64,000 nt of DNA, taken from positions 97,197-161,196 of the forward strand of contig JAFUTH010000009.1 of the NCBI GenBank assembly GCA_017484285.1, in the 5' to 3' direction. Origin of the DNA: Treponema sp. (GTDB taxonomy: Bacteria > Spirochaetota > Spirochaetia > Treponematales > Treponemataceae). The number at the start of each line of letters is the position of its first letter. The first letter of the stretch is position 1. Both the position numbers and the translations under genes were made by a program. Shown here piece by piece: positions 52,759 to 61,077 of the stretch. The notes under the pieces were generated by a model. The model searched no databases. It saw nothing but the letters and a program-made list of their open reading frames with translations, and had not been told where the DNA came from.

Positions 52759-53517
52759 ATGAAAAAAAAATTCCGCATAACTTACAATGCGCCCGTCACG
52801 CTCACGTTCGCGATTCTGTGCGTCGTAATCCTCTTGATGAATGATTTTCTGTTCGGAAAACACTTGATTCCCGCCCTGTTTACCGCCCCTGCCCGAATCG
52901 GAACAAAAATTCTTTTGGAAAACGAGCCAAAAAACATCGGCTTCAATTACAAGAGTGCGCTCGATTATTTCCGCCTTTTCCTTCACATTTTCGGTCACAC
53001 CGACTGGAATCACTTGCTTGGGAATTTTGCTTTTGTTTTGTTGCTCGGCCCGCTCATGGAAGAACGCTACGGCTCAAAAATGGTGCTCCTCATGTTCGTG
53101 GTGACGGCTTTTGTGACCGGCGTGATAAATGTCTGCCTTATTCCGCATCCGCTTTTGGGGGCGAGCGGCATTGTCTTTATGCTGATAATCCTTGCTTCAA
53201 TCACCACGCTCGACAAAAATGTGATTCCACTTTCGTTTATTTTCGTGGTCGCGATTTATTTGGGGCGGGAGCTGATAAACGCGCCCAAAGCCGAGAATAT
53301 TTCGACGGTCGCGCATATCGCGGGCGGCTTGTGCGGCTCGATGTTCGGTTTTATGGTCGCGCCCAAAGCCAAGCGAAACGCCAAGAAAGAAGAAAAATCT
53401 GCTTCAATAGCCTCAGCGAGCCGTGCCGAAGAAAAAACAGAACGACCGTCGTTCTTCAAGCGGCGCGAACAGCCCCACGAAGAAGACACAACGGTCGTCG
53501 GAACATTGGAAATTTAG
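52759..53517 (+). CDS. Rhomboid-family intramembrane serine protease
   Basis: A 252-residue rhomboid with six membrane segments. The catalytic dyad is S136 (GASG, 134-137) and H186 (STVAHIAGGLCGSMFG), and the conserved HLLGN loop (H85-N89) after an FRLFLHIFGHTDWN segment is present, so it should be active. The C-terminus carries a basic and acidic cytoplasmic tail of about 50 residues (KAKRNAKKEEKSAS...). Rhomboids cleave membrane proteins near their transmembrane start. The ATG at 52759 is used; an upstream ATG at 52675 overlaps the SpoIIE-type gene. It is divergent from that gene and ends 8 nt from ychF. Confidence 0.93.
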   Translation: MKKKFRITYNAPVTLTFAILCVVILLMNDFLFGKHLIPALFTAPARIGTKILLENEPKNIGFNYKSALDYFRLFLHIFGHTDWNHLLGNFAFVLLLGPLMEERYGSKMVLLMFVVTAFVTGVINVCLIPHPLLGASGIVFMLIILASITTLDKNVIPLSFIFVVAIYLGRELINAPKAENISTVAHIAGGLCGSMFGFMVAPKAKRNAKKEEKSASIASASRAEEKTERPSFFKRREQPHEEDTTVVGTLEI

Positions 53518-53525
53518 TTTCTTTT

Positions 53526-54656
53526 CTAAACGTTGAATTTAAAGAATATGCAGTCTCCGTCTTGAACGACATATTCCTTGCCTTCCTGACGGTATTTGCC
53601 GTGCGCTTTGATTTCGGCTTCGCTTCCGTACTGGCGCAAATCTTCCACGGAATACACTTCCGCCTTGATAAAGCCTTTTTCAAAGTCGGTGTGGATAACG
53701 CCCGCCGCTTTTGGTGCGGTGTCGCCGTTTCGGATTGTCCAAGCGCGGCACTCATCTGGGCCTCCCGTAAAGAAGGTGCGCAATCCCATGAGGTGATATG
53801 CCGCCCGCGCAAGCACGGTGAGTCCGCTTTCTTTAAGCCCCACGCTTTCCATAAAGTCCTTGCGGTCGGCTTCATCGGTGATGTCAGCCAAATCTGCCTC
53901 GAATTTTCCGCAAATCACAATCACTTCGCTCTTTTCTTCGGCGGCGATTTTTTTGACCTGCTCCACATATTTGTTCGTGCCTTCGGCGATTGTGTCTTCG
54001 TCGATGTTGCACACAAAGAGCTGCGGCTTAATCGTGAGCAAATGCAGGTCGTAGATTCCTTCCATTTCGTCTTCGGTTAAATCTGCCTGTCGTGCGCATT
54101 TTCCGTCCTGCAAGAGAGGCAAGATTTTGTCGACCGCGCTTCGGTAGCCCGCGAATTTCTTTTCTTCGGCTTTTCCCATTGCTCGGATTTGGCGCGTCAC
54201 TTTGTCCTCACGCTTGGTGATTGTGTCGATGTCCGCCTGGCAAAGCTCATAGTTGATTGTGAGAATATCGCTTTCAGGGTCGATTGCGGCATCGGTTTTG
54301 GCATCTTCGCGCACATGCTGAATGTCGGGATTGTCAAAGCAGCGGACGACATGCGCAATAACGCTCGTCTCGCGGATATTTGCCAAAAACTGGTTTCCCA
54401 AGCCTTCGCCCTTGCTCGCCCCTTTTATGAGACCCGCGATGTCAACAAAGTCAACGGTGGCGGCGATTTTTTTCTTCGGCTGAAACACGCTCGCCATAAA
54501 GTCAAGCCGCTCGTCGGGAAGCTCCACCACGCCCACATTCGGGTCAATCGTACAGAACGGATAATTTTCAGCGGGAGCCGGAGATTTTGTAAGAGCTGAA
54601 AAAATAGTAGACTTACCCACATTCGGCAAGCCCACGATACCACAAGTCAATTTCAT
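53526..54656 (-). CDS. ychF: Ribosome-binding ATPase YchF (OLA1 family)
   Basis: YchF is an Obg-family ATPase that binds ribosomes and senses stress. The 376-residue protein has G1 GLPNVGKSTIFSALT (8-22), the DFVDIAGLIKGASKGEGLGN switch II, NIDE instead of NKxD (which gives ATP preference), a coiled-coil insert, and the C-terminal TGS domain with FFTGGPDECRAWTIRNGDTAPKAAGVIHTDF. GAGG precedes the ATG; a TAGAAT box (54710-54705) is its likely -10. It converges on the rhomboid gene. Confidence 0.97.
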   Translation of the reverse strand: MKLTCGIVGLPNVGKSTIFSALTKSPAPAENYPFCTIDPNVGVVELPDERLDFMASVFQPKKKIAATVDFVDIAGLIKGASKGEGLGNQFLANIRETSVIAHVVRCFDNPDIQHVREDAKTDAAIDPESDILTINYELCQADIDTITKREDKVTRQIRAMGKAEEKKFAGYRSAVDKILPLLQDGKCARQADLTEDEMEGIYDLHLLTIKPQLFVCNIDEDTIAEGTNKYVEQVKKIAAEEKSEVIVICGKFEADLADITDEADRKDFMESVGLKESGLTVLARAAYHLMGLRTFFTGGPDECRAWTIRNGDTAPKAAGVIHTDFEKGFIKAEVYSVEDLRQYGSEAEIKAHGKYRQEGKEYVVQDGDCIFFKFNV

Positions 54657-54748
54657 GTTAATTCCTCAATTCTCGCCAAAAGACGGCGATTTTTATGTAG
54701 GAAGATTCTAGCACAATTCAGGACTTGCTACAATCATAGAAAAGAGAC

Positions 54749-54785
54749 AAAAAAAATCCCGCACCTCCAAGAAGCACGGGATTTT
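54749..54785 (-). terminator. Intrinsic terminator after fusA/P-loop operon
   Basis: AAAATCCCG (54753-54761) pairs with CGGGATTTT (54777-54785), 9 bp with a 15-nt loop; on the minus strand a run of T follows (54748-54756 region). It lies about 80 nt after the P-loop gene's stop, beyond the CACAGATTA repeat. Confidence 0.8.
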
Positions 54786-54789
54786 ATAG

Positions 54790-54861
54790 TCCACAGATTA
54801 GAAAGATTATCACAGATTAATATTTTAAAAATCTGTGCACATCTGTGTTAATCTGTGGATA
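54790..54861. repeat. CACAGATTA / TAATCTGTG repeat cluster
   Basis: Two copies of CACAGATTA (54792-54800, 54811-54819) face three copies of ATCTGTG (54831-54837, 54841-54847, 54851-54857), so the cluster can fold into alternative hairpins. Related words occur at 16247-16273. It lies in the 210-nt gap between ychF and the P-loop gene; nothing else is recognised there beyond the terminator and the ychF promoter region. Confidence 0.75.
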
Positions 54862-54866
54862 AAAAT

Positions 54867-55547
54867 TTACGCTTTTGTAATCAAGAGCGTTTTTGTGTCC
54901 AGCTTGAGACCGGCTTCAACATTCTTTTTGTCATGAATCTTCAAGACATCAACGCTTACTGCGTCTGATTTCTGATTCAAGTGAAGAACTGCTGAGAAGT
55001 AGCCTTCAAGATTTGCTGGAACTGAGTCTGAAAGTTTGTCGCCGTCTGCGGTAGAAGCTCCCCACACGGTAACGTTCTCAGCTTTTGCATATTCGCTCAC
55101 AGCCTTCACGTCGTCCTCAGAGACTTTTGCGAAGTCGATTCCGTCAAGCACAACGCCTGAAACTGCGATTCCGCCGGCTTTGAGAGCCTTGAGCGTGTTT
55201 ACGACTTTTGCAAGAGAGAAGTTGTCGAGAGAGAAGTTGAGAATCGTGCGTTTTGAAACGATAGACTCTTTAAGCTCCTGCGCGTTTCCGACATTCTTCT
55301 TTTTTGCAAGCTCGGTGAAGATTCCGTCGTACCAAGAAATGACATTTGAAGAGTGCAAGTCGAATGTGACATGGACGAGCTGTTTGTCCTGCAAGAGCGT
55401 GTCCATACCAAACTGAACGAGCACTGATGTTTTGCCCAAGCCTTTCTTTGAAGTGACGAGACCGATTTCGCCAGCTTTCAAGCCGCCTTCGGTTGCAGCG
55501 TCAAAAAGACGGATGGTGCTTTTATCGTAAAGATCCTGTTTTACCAT
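54867..55547 (-). CDS. RecA/KaiC-like P-loop protein downstream of fusA (unknown)
   Basis: A 226-residue protein of unknown function. TSKKGLGKTSVLVQFGMD (about 27-44) is a P-loop in which the first Gly is replaced (SKKGLGKT); VSGVVLDGIDF (about 125-135) could be Walker B; the overall order (P-loop, TFDLHSSNVISWY, LKALKAGG, VVLDGIDF, VWGAST) resembles KaiC/DnaB-type RecA folds with the equivalent of a DnaB/RadA hexamer ATPase core, though short. AAGGAG lies 6 nt before the ATG at 55547, inside the gap of 10 nt after fusA; a start at 55634 would lie within fusA. Co-transcribed with fusA, so a link to translation is possible but unproven. Confidence 0.7.
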   Translation of the reverse strand: MVKQDLYDKSTIRLFDAATEGGLKAGEIGLVTSKKGLGKTSVLVQFGMDTLLQDKQLVHVTFDLHSSNVISWYDGIFTELAKKKNVGNAQELKESIVSKRTILNFSLDNFSLAKVVNTLKALKAGGIAVSGVVLDGIDFAKVSEDDVKAVSEYAKAENVTVWGASTADGDKLSDSVPANLEGYFSAVLHLNQKSDAVSVDVLKIHDKKNVEAGLKLDTKTLLITKA

Positions 55548-55557
55548 GTAAGACTCC

Positions 55558-57648
55558 TTATTTCTGAGCTGCTTTTCGCTCTTCCTGATACTTTTTGATG
55601 AGTTCGTCAGCAACATTGCCCGGAACTCGACCATATTTCAAGAATTCCATTGTGAATTCTGCCTTACCCTGTGTAGATGAACGCAGGATTGTAGAGAATC
55701 CGAACATTTCTGAAAGTGGAACTTCTGCATTGACGACAGACATGTTGTTTTCATCTGTAGACTCAAGGATTACACCGCGGCGCTGGTTGATAAGACCGAA
55801 CATATTACCCTGGAATTCTGTAGGTCCTTCGATAGAAACCTTCATGATTGGTTCGAGGATAACTGGTTTTGCCTTCTCATAAGCTTCGCGGAATGCGCCG
55901 ATAGCAGCAGTTTGGAATGCGATGTCTGAAGAGTCGACTGGGTGATACTGACCATCATTGATTGTACATTTTACGCCAACGATAGGAGCACCAATAAGTG
56001 AACCCTTTTCCATTGCCCGTTTGAAACCTTTATCACAAGACGGGATGTATTCGTTAGGAATAGCACCGCCCTTGATTGCGTCTACAAACTCGTAGTCTTT
56101 GTCAGCCAATGGCTCCATGAAGCCGGCAACACGACCGTACTGACCAGAACCACCAGTCTGTTTTTTGTGTGTGTAGTTGAAAGAAGCCTGTGCTGTGATA
56201 GACTCGCGGTAAGCTACTTTTGGTGGAGTAACTTCAACTTCGCACTTATATTCACGCTTCATTCGCTCAACATAAACGGCAAGGTGAAGCTCACCCATAC
56301 CCTTGATGATTGTCTCGTTAGACTCTGGATCCAATTCTGTCTGGAAGGTTGGGTCTTCTTTTGTAAAGCGGTTGAGAGCTTTAGCGAAGTTAGCTGCCAT
56401 TGACTTGTCTTTCGGTCGGACAGCCTGTGAAATAACTGGGGTCGGAACGAACATTGAAGTCATTGCGACATTGATTCCCTCGCCACAGAATGTATCACCT
56501 GAAGCACAGTCTACGCCGAAGAGCGCACAAATGTCGCCTGGCTCGCCCACTGAAATATCTTCCATTGCGGCAGAGTTCATGCGGACAAGACGACCGACCT
56601 TGAATCGTTTCTTTGTGCGGACATTCGTAAGTTCAGCGCCTTTTGGCAAACGACCTTGATAGATTCGGATATATGTGAGCTGACCAAACTGACCGTCATC
56701 AAGTTTGAATGCGAGTGCAACGACTGGCTTGTCGGGAACATTGAAAAGTTCAACCTGCTCCTCGTTTTTGTCGAGGTCGAGACCGTAGTTGTGAACTTCT
56801 GTTGGGTTCGGAAGGTATCGCTCAACACCGTCAAGAAGCGGCTGAATACCTTTGTTGACATGCGCTGAACCACAGAATACGCCGACGAACTGCTCTGAGA
56901 GCGTGCCTGCGCGGATAGCTTTGATAATCTGCTCTTCTGTTGGCTCTTTTTCTTCGAGCAATGTTTCCATGAGTTCGTCATCGAAGTTAGAAACTGCGTC
57001 GAGAAGTTCAGCGCGATATTTGTCTGCATCTGCTTTGAGGTTTGCAGGAATTTCTGCAACGCGGACATTTTCGCCATTGTCGCCGTCGAAGTAGAGGGCT
57101 TTCATGCCAACCAAGTCAACAACGCCTTCGAGTTTGTCTTCGAGACCGATTGGAAGCTCAACCATGTGTGAGTTGAGACCGAGTTTGTCGCGGAGCTGAT
57201 GGCAGACGCGGATTGGGTTTGCACCCTGACGGTCACATTTGTTGACGAAAGCGATTCGAGGTACATGATAGCGCTTGAGCTGGCGGTCAACCGTGATTGA
57301 CTGAGACTGAACGCCTGCAACAGCACAAAGAATCATGATAGCACCGTCAAGAACGCGGAGTGAGCGTTCAACTTCGACTGTGAAGTCGACGTGTCCCGGT
57401 GTGTCGATAAGGTTGATAGTGATGTCCTTCCACTGAACCTGAGTTGCTGCTGACTGGATAGTAATTCCGCGTTCGCGTTCCAGTTCCATGTTGTCCATTA
57501 CAGCACCGACACCGTCCTTACCACGAACTTCGTGAATCGCATGAATCTTGTTACAATAGAACAAGATGCGTTCTGATGTGGTTGTCTTACCAGAGTCAAT
57601 GTGGGCACTGATACCGATATTACGCACTTTAGTAATATCAAAAGCCAT
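55558..57648 (-). CDS. fusA: Elongation factor G (spirochaete/mitochondrial EF-G1 type)
   Basis: EF-G (696 residues) drives translocation. The five EF-G domains are recognisable: G1 [17 protein letters not shown] (16-32), [14 protein letters not shown] (switch I), [19 protein letters not shown] and the domain IV/V segments [32 protein letters not shown] and [29 protein letters not shown]. Ser in AHIDSGKTT and GITIQSAAT are as in mitochondrial EF-G1 and the spirochaete spdEFG1 class, while typical bacterial EF-G has AHIDAGKTT and GITITSAAT. GAGAGG precedes the ATG. A second EF-G gene is expected elsewhere in the genome. Confidence 0.96.
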   Translation of the reverse strand: MAFDITKVRNIGISAHIDSGKTTTSERILFYCNKIHAIHEVRGKDGVGAVMDNMELERERGITIQSAATQVQWKDITINLIDTPGHVDFTVEVERSLRVLDGAIMILCAVAGVQSQSITVDRQLKRYHVPRIAFVNKCDRQGANPIRVCHQLRDKLGLNSHMVELPIGLEDKLEGVVDLVGMKALYFDGDNGENVRVAEIPANLKADADKYRAELLDAVSNFDDELMETLLEEKEPTEEQIIKAIRAGTLSEQFVGVFCGSAHVNKGIQPLLDGVERYLPNPTEVHNYGLDLDKNEEQVELFNVPDKPVVALAFKLDDGQFGQLTYIRIYQGRLPKGAELTNVRTKKRFKVGRLVRMNSAAMEDISVGEPGDICALFGVDCASGDTFCGEGINVAMTSMFVPTPVISQAVRPKDKSMAANFAKALNRFTKEDPTFQTELDPESNETIIKGMGELHLAVYVERMKREYKCEVEVTPPKVAYRESITAQASFNYTHKKQTGGSGQYGRVAGFMEPLADKDYEFVDAIKGGAIPNEYIPSCDKGFKRAMEKGSLIGAPIVGVKCTINDGQYHPVDSSDIAFQTAAIGAFREAYEKAKPVILEPIMKVSIEGPTEFQGNMFGLINQRRGVILESTDENNMSVVNAEVPLSEMFGFSTILRSSTQGKAEFTMEFLKYGRVPGNVADELIKKYQEERKAAQK

Positions 57649-57696
57649 ATTGTTTACCTCTCAAAAAAGAATTTCCAATTTTTGTAGAATTATAAA

Positions 57697-57725
57697 AATA
57701 TACAGTAAAAGAGAGCCTTGTTCAA
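57697..57725 (-). promoter_or_regulatory. Sigma-70-type promoter of fusA
   Basis: Minus strand TTGAAC (57725-57720), 17-nt spacer, TATATT (57702-57697). The leader is about 42 nt with a GAGAGG RBS. The -35 box overlaps the last bases before the stop of the upstream gene; TATAAT at 57694-57689 is an alternative -10. Confidence 0.7.
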
Positions 57726-57727
57726 TA

Positions 57728-59266
57728 TCAAAATGGCATTGCAAGTCCAACTTTCAGCGATGTATGGAGATATTTTCGCTTCATTGTGTAGGTGATGCGT
57801 GCGTCAAACTCACCCGCGCTTCGCTCACCGTCTTTGAGCGTCACGTCAACGCCTGCTTGTGCTGAAATCTTAAGCGCAGGAACGCCGATTTTTACATCTG
57901 CTGAATAGACTTCTTTGAGCGCGCTCGTTTCGGTGAGCGGCGGATAGCGCGCGTAACTTCCCGAGAGCGAGAGTTTTGCGTGTTTTCCAGCGTATGACGA
58001 TGAGAGCGAGAATGAGTGGCATTCTTCGGGCGTAGAGGATTTTGTGGGTGGCTCTCCGTCAAGCAGTATGTTCGCGTGCGTCCAGTCAAAACGCGTTGTG
58101 AAAAAATGGTTTTCGTATGCGGCACCCGCGCGCAGTTTTAGCGTCGTGAGCAGAACGGGCGTGTTCGTTGCAGTGACTTTTTGTTGTTCGAGCGCGGAAA
58201 AACCGAATCTCACGGAACTTGCGTGCCTGTCGTCTAGCAAAAATAAAATCTGCGGATTCACGCTTGCTTGCTCACTGACACGACAGATGGTGGACGAGCC
58301 GCCGATGAGCGGGGCAGCCTTTGGCGAGTCTTTTGCGTTTATAATCGAAAAATAAGAAAAATTGAGAAGAAGCAGCTTTATGTATGTTCGTGCGTCAATT
58401 TTTATCCAAATTGGATTTGCCTCATAAGGACTTTGCTGAAATCCCGTGTAGCAATTTGCTTTCAGAAGGGGAGATTGAAACGACAGTTCGGCGAGGGCGG
58501 CGTAAAACCAATCGGCATCAAAAGCGGCGTTATTCTTTTTTAAAATTGCTGTGTTGTTCTCAATGTAAAAGCGGGCAACGGTGACTGCGCTTTTTACCGT
58601 GGAGCGTGACGAAAATGACTGCTGTGCTGAAATTGATACCGCCGATGCGACATCTTCAGTAAAAAACACTTCGGCTGTCATTGGCAGAAAAAACTGCTTT
58701 TTGGGTAGCGTTATACTTACTGCGGAGGAAAATGGTTGAACGCTGCTCGTAAGCGTAGGAAGCGTTGCGCCGATGCCCGTTGAGAATGAAAATGTTTTTA
58801 CAAGCGGATTTGCAAGCGTACTTGGTGATGGATTGTTGAGTTTCGATATGGAGCGTGAATATGTGTTTGTGCCAAGTTTTATGAGTGTCGGAAGACGTTT
58901 TTTGAAGAGTGTGATTCCGAGCCCATAGCGTGGGTCGTTGAGAAGGTCTGCTTTTCCGGCAAACGAGGAGGCTGATTCTAGTTCCGCGAATGTTGTTTTC
59001 GGAAGCGTTACGTAGCCTCGTGCCTCTGCATTTTTAAAGGAGAGCGCAAGTCCTGTGTTTGCAGAAACGGCTTTTTCTTTTTCGCTTGCTTCCGTTGGAA
59101 GCGTGAGAATTGTGGCGTATGTATATTCTGCATAATTGAAGAGTGATTGAGAGAAACCTTTTGAAGGCAGAACCAAAATCAAGCAGAGAAACAAGCCCCT
59201 GCGTCCATGCGAAAACAATTGTCTTCGTCTGCGGAGATGACTGCGCATTTCTTTTTTGAGTTCCAT
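57728..59266 (-). CDS. Predicted outer-membrane beta-barrel protein (unknown)
   Basis: No family recognised. A 512-residue protein with a basic N-terminus and a hydrophobic export segment (about 23-40; GLFLCLILVLPSKGFSQ), then many short alternating strands with aromatic ends, such as YIKLLLLNFSYFSI and KLSLSGSYARYPPL, and a C-terminus ending YLHTSLKVGLAMPF. The terminal Phe preceded by alternating hydrophobic residues fits a BAM-recognised barrel. The exact start among M1 (59266) and M7 (59248) is uncertain, as only a weak AAGG is seen. It is flanked by the SPOR-domain gene upstream and fusA downstream. Confidence 0.65.
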   Translation of the reverse strand: MELKKEMRSHLRRRRQLFSHGRRGLFLCLILVLPSKGFSQSLFNYAEYTYATILTLPTEASEKEKAVSANTGLALSFKNAEARGYVTLPKTTFAELESASSFAGKADLLNDPRYGLGITLFKKRLPTLIKLGTNTYSRSISKLNNPSPSTLANPLVKTFSFSTGIGATLPTLTSSVQPFSSAVSITLPKKQFFLPMTAEVFFTEDVASAVSISAQQSFSSRSTVKSAVTVARFYIENNTAILKKNNAAFDADWFYAALAELSFQSPLLKANCYTGFQQSPYEANPIWIKIDARTYIKLLLLNFSYFSIINAKDSPKAAPLIGGSSTICRVSEQASVNPQILFLLDDRHASSVRFGFSALEQQKVTATNTPVLLTTLKLRAGAAYENHFFTTRFDWTHANILLDGEPPTKSSTPEECHSFSLSSSYAGKHAKLSLSGSYARYPPLTETSALKEVYSADVKIGVPALKISAQAGVDVTLKDGERSAGEFDARITYTMKRKYLHTSLKVGLAMPF

Positions 59267-59331
59267 GCCTTTTTGTAAGAGCGATTTGTGCGATTTCTTA
59301 CAGTGAAATGCGGCTTTTTCTCAAAAAAAAT

Positions 59332-59361
59332 AAAAAAACTGTCAGTTTCCCGACAGTTTTT
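59332..59361 (-). terminator. Intrinsic terminator of the SPOR-domain gene
   Basis: AAAAACTGTC (59334-59343) pairs with GACAGTTTTT (59352-59361), 10 bp with an 8-nt loop; T-run on the minus strand at 59338-59332. Confidence 0.88.
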
Positions 59362-59389
59362 AGGAGGATTTTGTTTGTCTATGAAGTTT

Positions 59390-60358
59390 TTAATTCACAG
59401 CGGTGTTAACAATGACGCTCTTTGACGAGGCAAACTTGTCAATGAGAGCGATTCGACTTTGCCAATATTCGGCTTCGCTTTTTGTCACATACGGGCCGAC
59501 GCGAACCCGATAAAATGTTTTTCCGTTCGAATCGGTGAACGTGAATACTTCGCTTGCAATTTTGTTTGATTCAAGCGTTGAGCGCGCTTCATCAGCATTT
59601 CGCTTGCTTGTGTATGCGGCTGCTTGAACCCAAAATGCATCCGGCGCTTTCTTTGCAGAAGAGGCAACCTTTGTCGCCGTCGCAGCTTTTGTTGTTGTCT
59701 TTGCAGCAACTGTTGTTTTTGCTGCGCTTGTCGTTGTCGTTTTCTTGCTTGCGACCGGAGCACTTTTTGGTGCGGGGGTGCTTGCTTTTGCGACAGGAGC
59801 TGGCGTGTAGTAGGTCTCTGGTGCTCGCTCAGGAGTTGCTGGCTGTGCATGAGCTGGTCGTGGAGGAAGTGATTCCTGTGCGCGATTCGTGTTGATTTGT
59901 GAAGCCGTCATTTCATTCTTTGCAACGATATTAGACGTTGTGCCTGATGATTTGAGTGAATTCAAATCGATTGTGGTCGTTCCTGTTGAAACGAGCGTTG
60001 TATTATCTGAAATGACCGTGAGTTTATCGGTATGTATCGGATTGTTTGTGTCCTGCGTGAGTTTACTCTGGGCGTCGCCAGAAGTGTTTTCAGAAGAGGC
60101 AAACGGTGATGGTGGCAATGTGCTTGTTGTGCTTTCAGATGCCGCCGGTGTCTCTGTGTTGAAAGCAAATCCGCCTTCGGGAACGGGCGTTGCGCTCTGT
60201 TTTGTTGAGCTAATCCAGCCTGATGCCGGGTCAAATCCCGCTTGAATAGGAGCCGACTGATGCAATGACGGAGAGTAAAGAATCAACGCTGCACCGACAA
60301 CTACGAGCAAGAAAATTCCTGCCGCAGCGACAATCCATAATGTTTTCTTCTGTTCCAT
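59390..60358 (-). CDS. SPOR-domain cell-envelope protein
   Basis: A 322-residue protein with a short cytoplasmic N-terminus, one membrane helix (about 7-28; LWIVAAAGIFLLVVVGAALIL), a low-complexity Thr/Ser/Ala/Pro/Lys linker of about 200 residues, and a C-terminal SPOR domain (about 245-322; FWVQAAAYTSKRNADEARSTLESN, VFTFTDSNGKTFYRVRVGPY). SPOR domains bind denuded peptidoglycan at division sites. GAGG lies 8 nt before the ATG at 60358. An upstream ATG at 60412 (18 more residues) is directly at the predicted transcription start, so a leaderless longer form cannot be excluded. Confidence 0.9.
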   Translation of the reverse strand: MEQKKTLWIVAAAGIFLLVVVGAALILYSPSLHQSAPIQAGFDPASGWISSTKQSATPVPEGGFAFNTETPAASESTTSTLPPSPFASSENTSGDAQSKLTQDTNNPIHTDKLTVISDNTTLVSTGTTTIDLNSLKSSGTTSNIVAKNEMTASQINTNRAQESLPPRPAHAQPATPERAPETYYTPAPVAKASTPAPKSAPVASKKTTTTSAAKTTVAAKTTTKAATATKVASSAKKAPDAFWVQAAAYTSKRNADEARSTLESNKIASEVFTFTDSNGKTFYRVRVGPYVTKSEAEYWQSRIALIDKFASSKSVIVNTAVN

Positions 60359-60419
60359 AACTAAATCCTCTTTACAGGAAGCTTGGATTTTTTTAAGGCT
60401 TCCTTTACCCATACGTTCA

Positions 60420-60446
60420 ATATCGGATGCTACGGAAAAATGTTTA
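60420..60446 (-). promoter_or_regulatory. Sigma-28 (FliA)-like promoter of the SPOR-domain gene
   Basis: Minus strand TAAACATT (60446-60439), 11-nt spacer, TCCGATAT (60427-60420). The six-base core CCGATA is exact and the spacing matches FliA; overall 6 of 8 in each half. The predicted start is near 60413. Confidence 0.65.
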
Positions 60447-60492
60447 GGAAATTTGAAAGGTGAAAACTGAAAAGTGAAACGTATGCGACACT

Positions 60493-61077
60493 TTAATTCT
60501 TGACAATTTCAAGCGGAATGCCAAGTGAAGCTGCCGCAGATTTGTATTCGGCAAGAAGATTTTTTTGATTTTTGAAGCGCGCGAGAATTTGCCTGAGCGG
60601 AAGCCCGTCTCGTTTTTTTGCGCGGCACACTCGCGTGAAAAATCCCGCCGTTACAAAGAGAATTTTTTCGCATTGTGAGAGCAGTTCGGGCGTTTTAAAA
60701 AGCACCGTCGCGTTCAGAATCACTGATTTTTCGCGGTTTTCTTTTATAAATTGATTCGTAAGCTCGATGATTTTCGGGTACACAATCGCTTCCTGCCGTG
60801 CGAGCAAAGATTTGTCAGAAAAGACGATTTTGCCCAATGACCGCCGATTTAAAGAACCGTCGCCATTCACGAGCGAAATTCTGCGCTTTTGCGCCTCATC
60901 TGAAAACGCAGAAAGAATCTGCTCTGTGCAGAGCGAAATCGCCGTGTGTGCTGTTTTGTCCAAATCAATCGAGACGAATCCGTCTTTTTCAAGAAGCGAG
61001 CAAATGTAATTCTTCCCGCTAGCCATCATTCCTGTAACACAGACTATCAATGGAATTTCCCCCAGTTTTTGTCGCAT
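60493..61077 (-). CDS. coaE: Dephospho-CoA kinase
   Basis: CoaE makes the last step of coenzyme A synthesis. The 194-residue protein has P-loop TGMMASGKNYICSLLEKDGF (15-34) and SIDLDKTAHTAI with the substrate-binding Asp, and the lid and NATVLFKTPELLSQCEKILFVTA segment with GSLNRRSLGKIVFSD. The usual GK(S/T) of the P-loop is GKN here (N23), which is found in some spirochaete CoaE-like proteins as I remember them. It overlaps the end of polA by 31 nt and is probably co-transcribed with it. Confidence 0.9.
   Translation of the reverse strand: MRQKLGEIPLIVCVTGMMASGKNYICSLLEKDGFVSIDLDKTAHTAISLCTEQILSAFSDEAQKRRISLVNGDGSLNRRSLGKIVFSDKSLLARQEAIVYPKIIELTNQFIKENREKSVILNATVLFKTPELLSQCEKILFVTAGFFTRVCRAKKRDGLPLRQILARFKNQKNLLAEYKSAAASLGIPLEIVKN

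Noticed and set aside
60359..60412. Alternative start of SPOR protein at 60412
   Set aside because: No RBS, whereas the downstream ATG has a good one; kept only as an open possibility because it coincides with the predicted transcription start.
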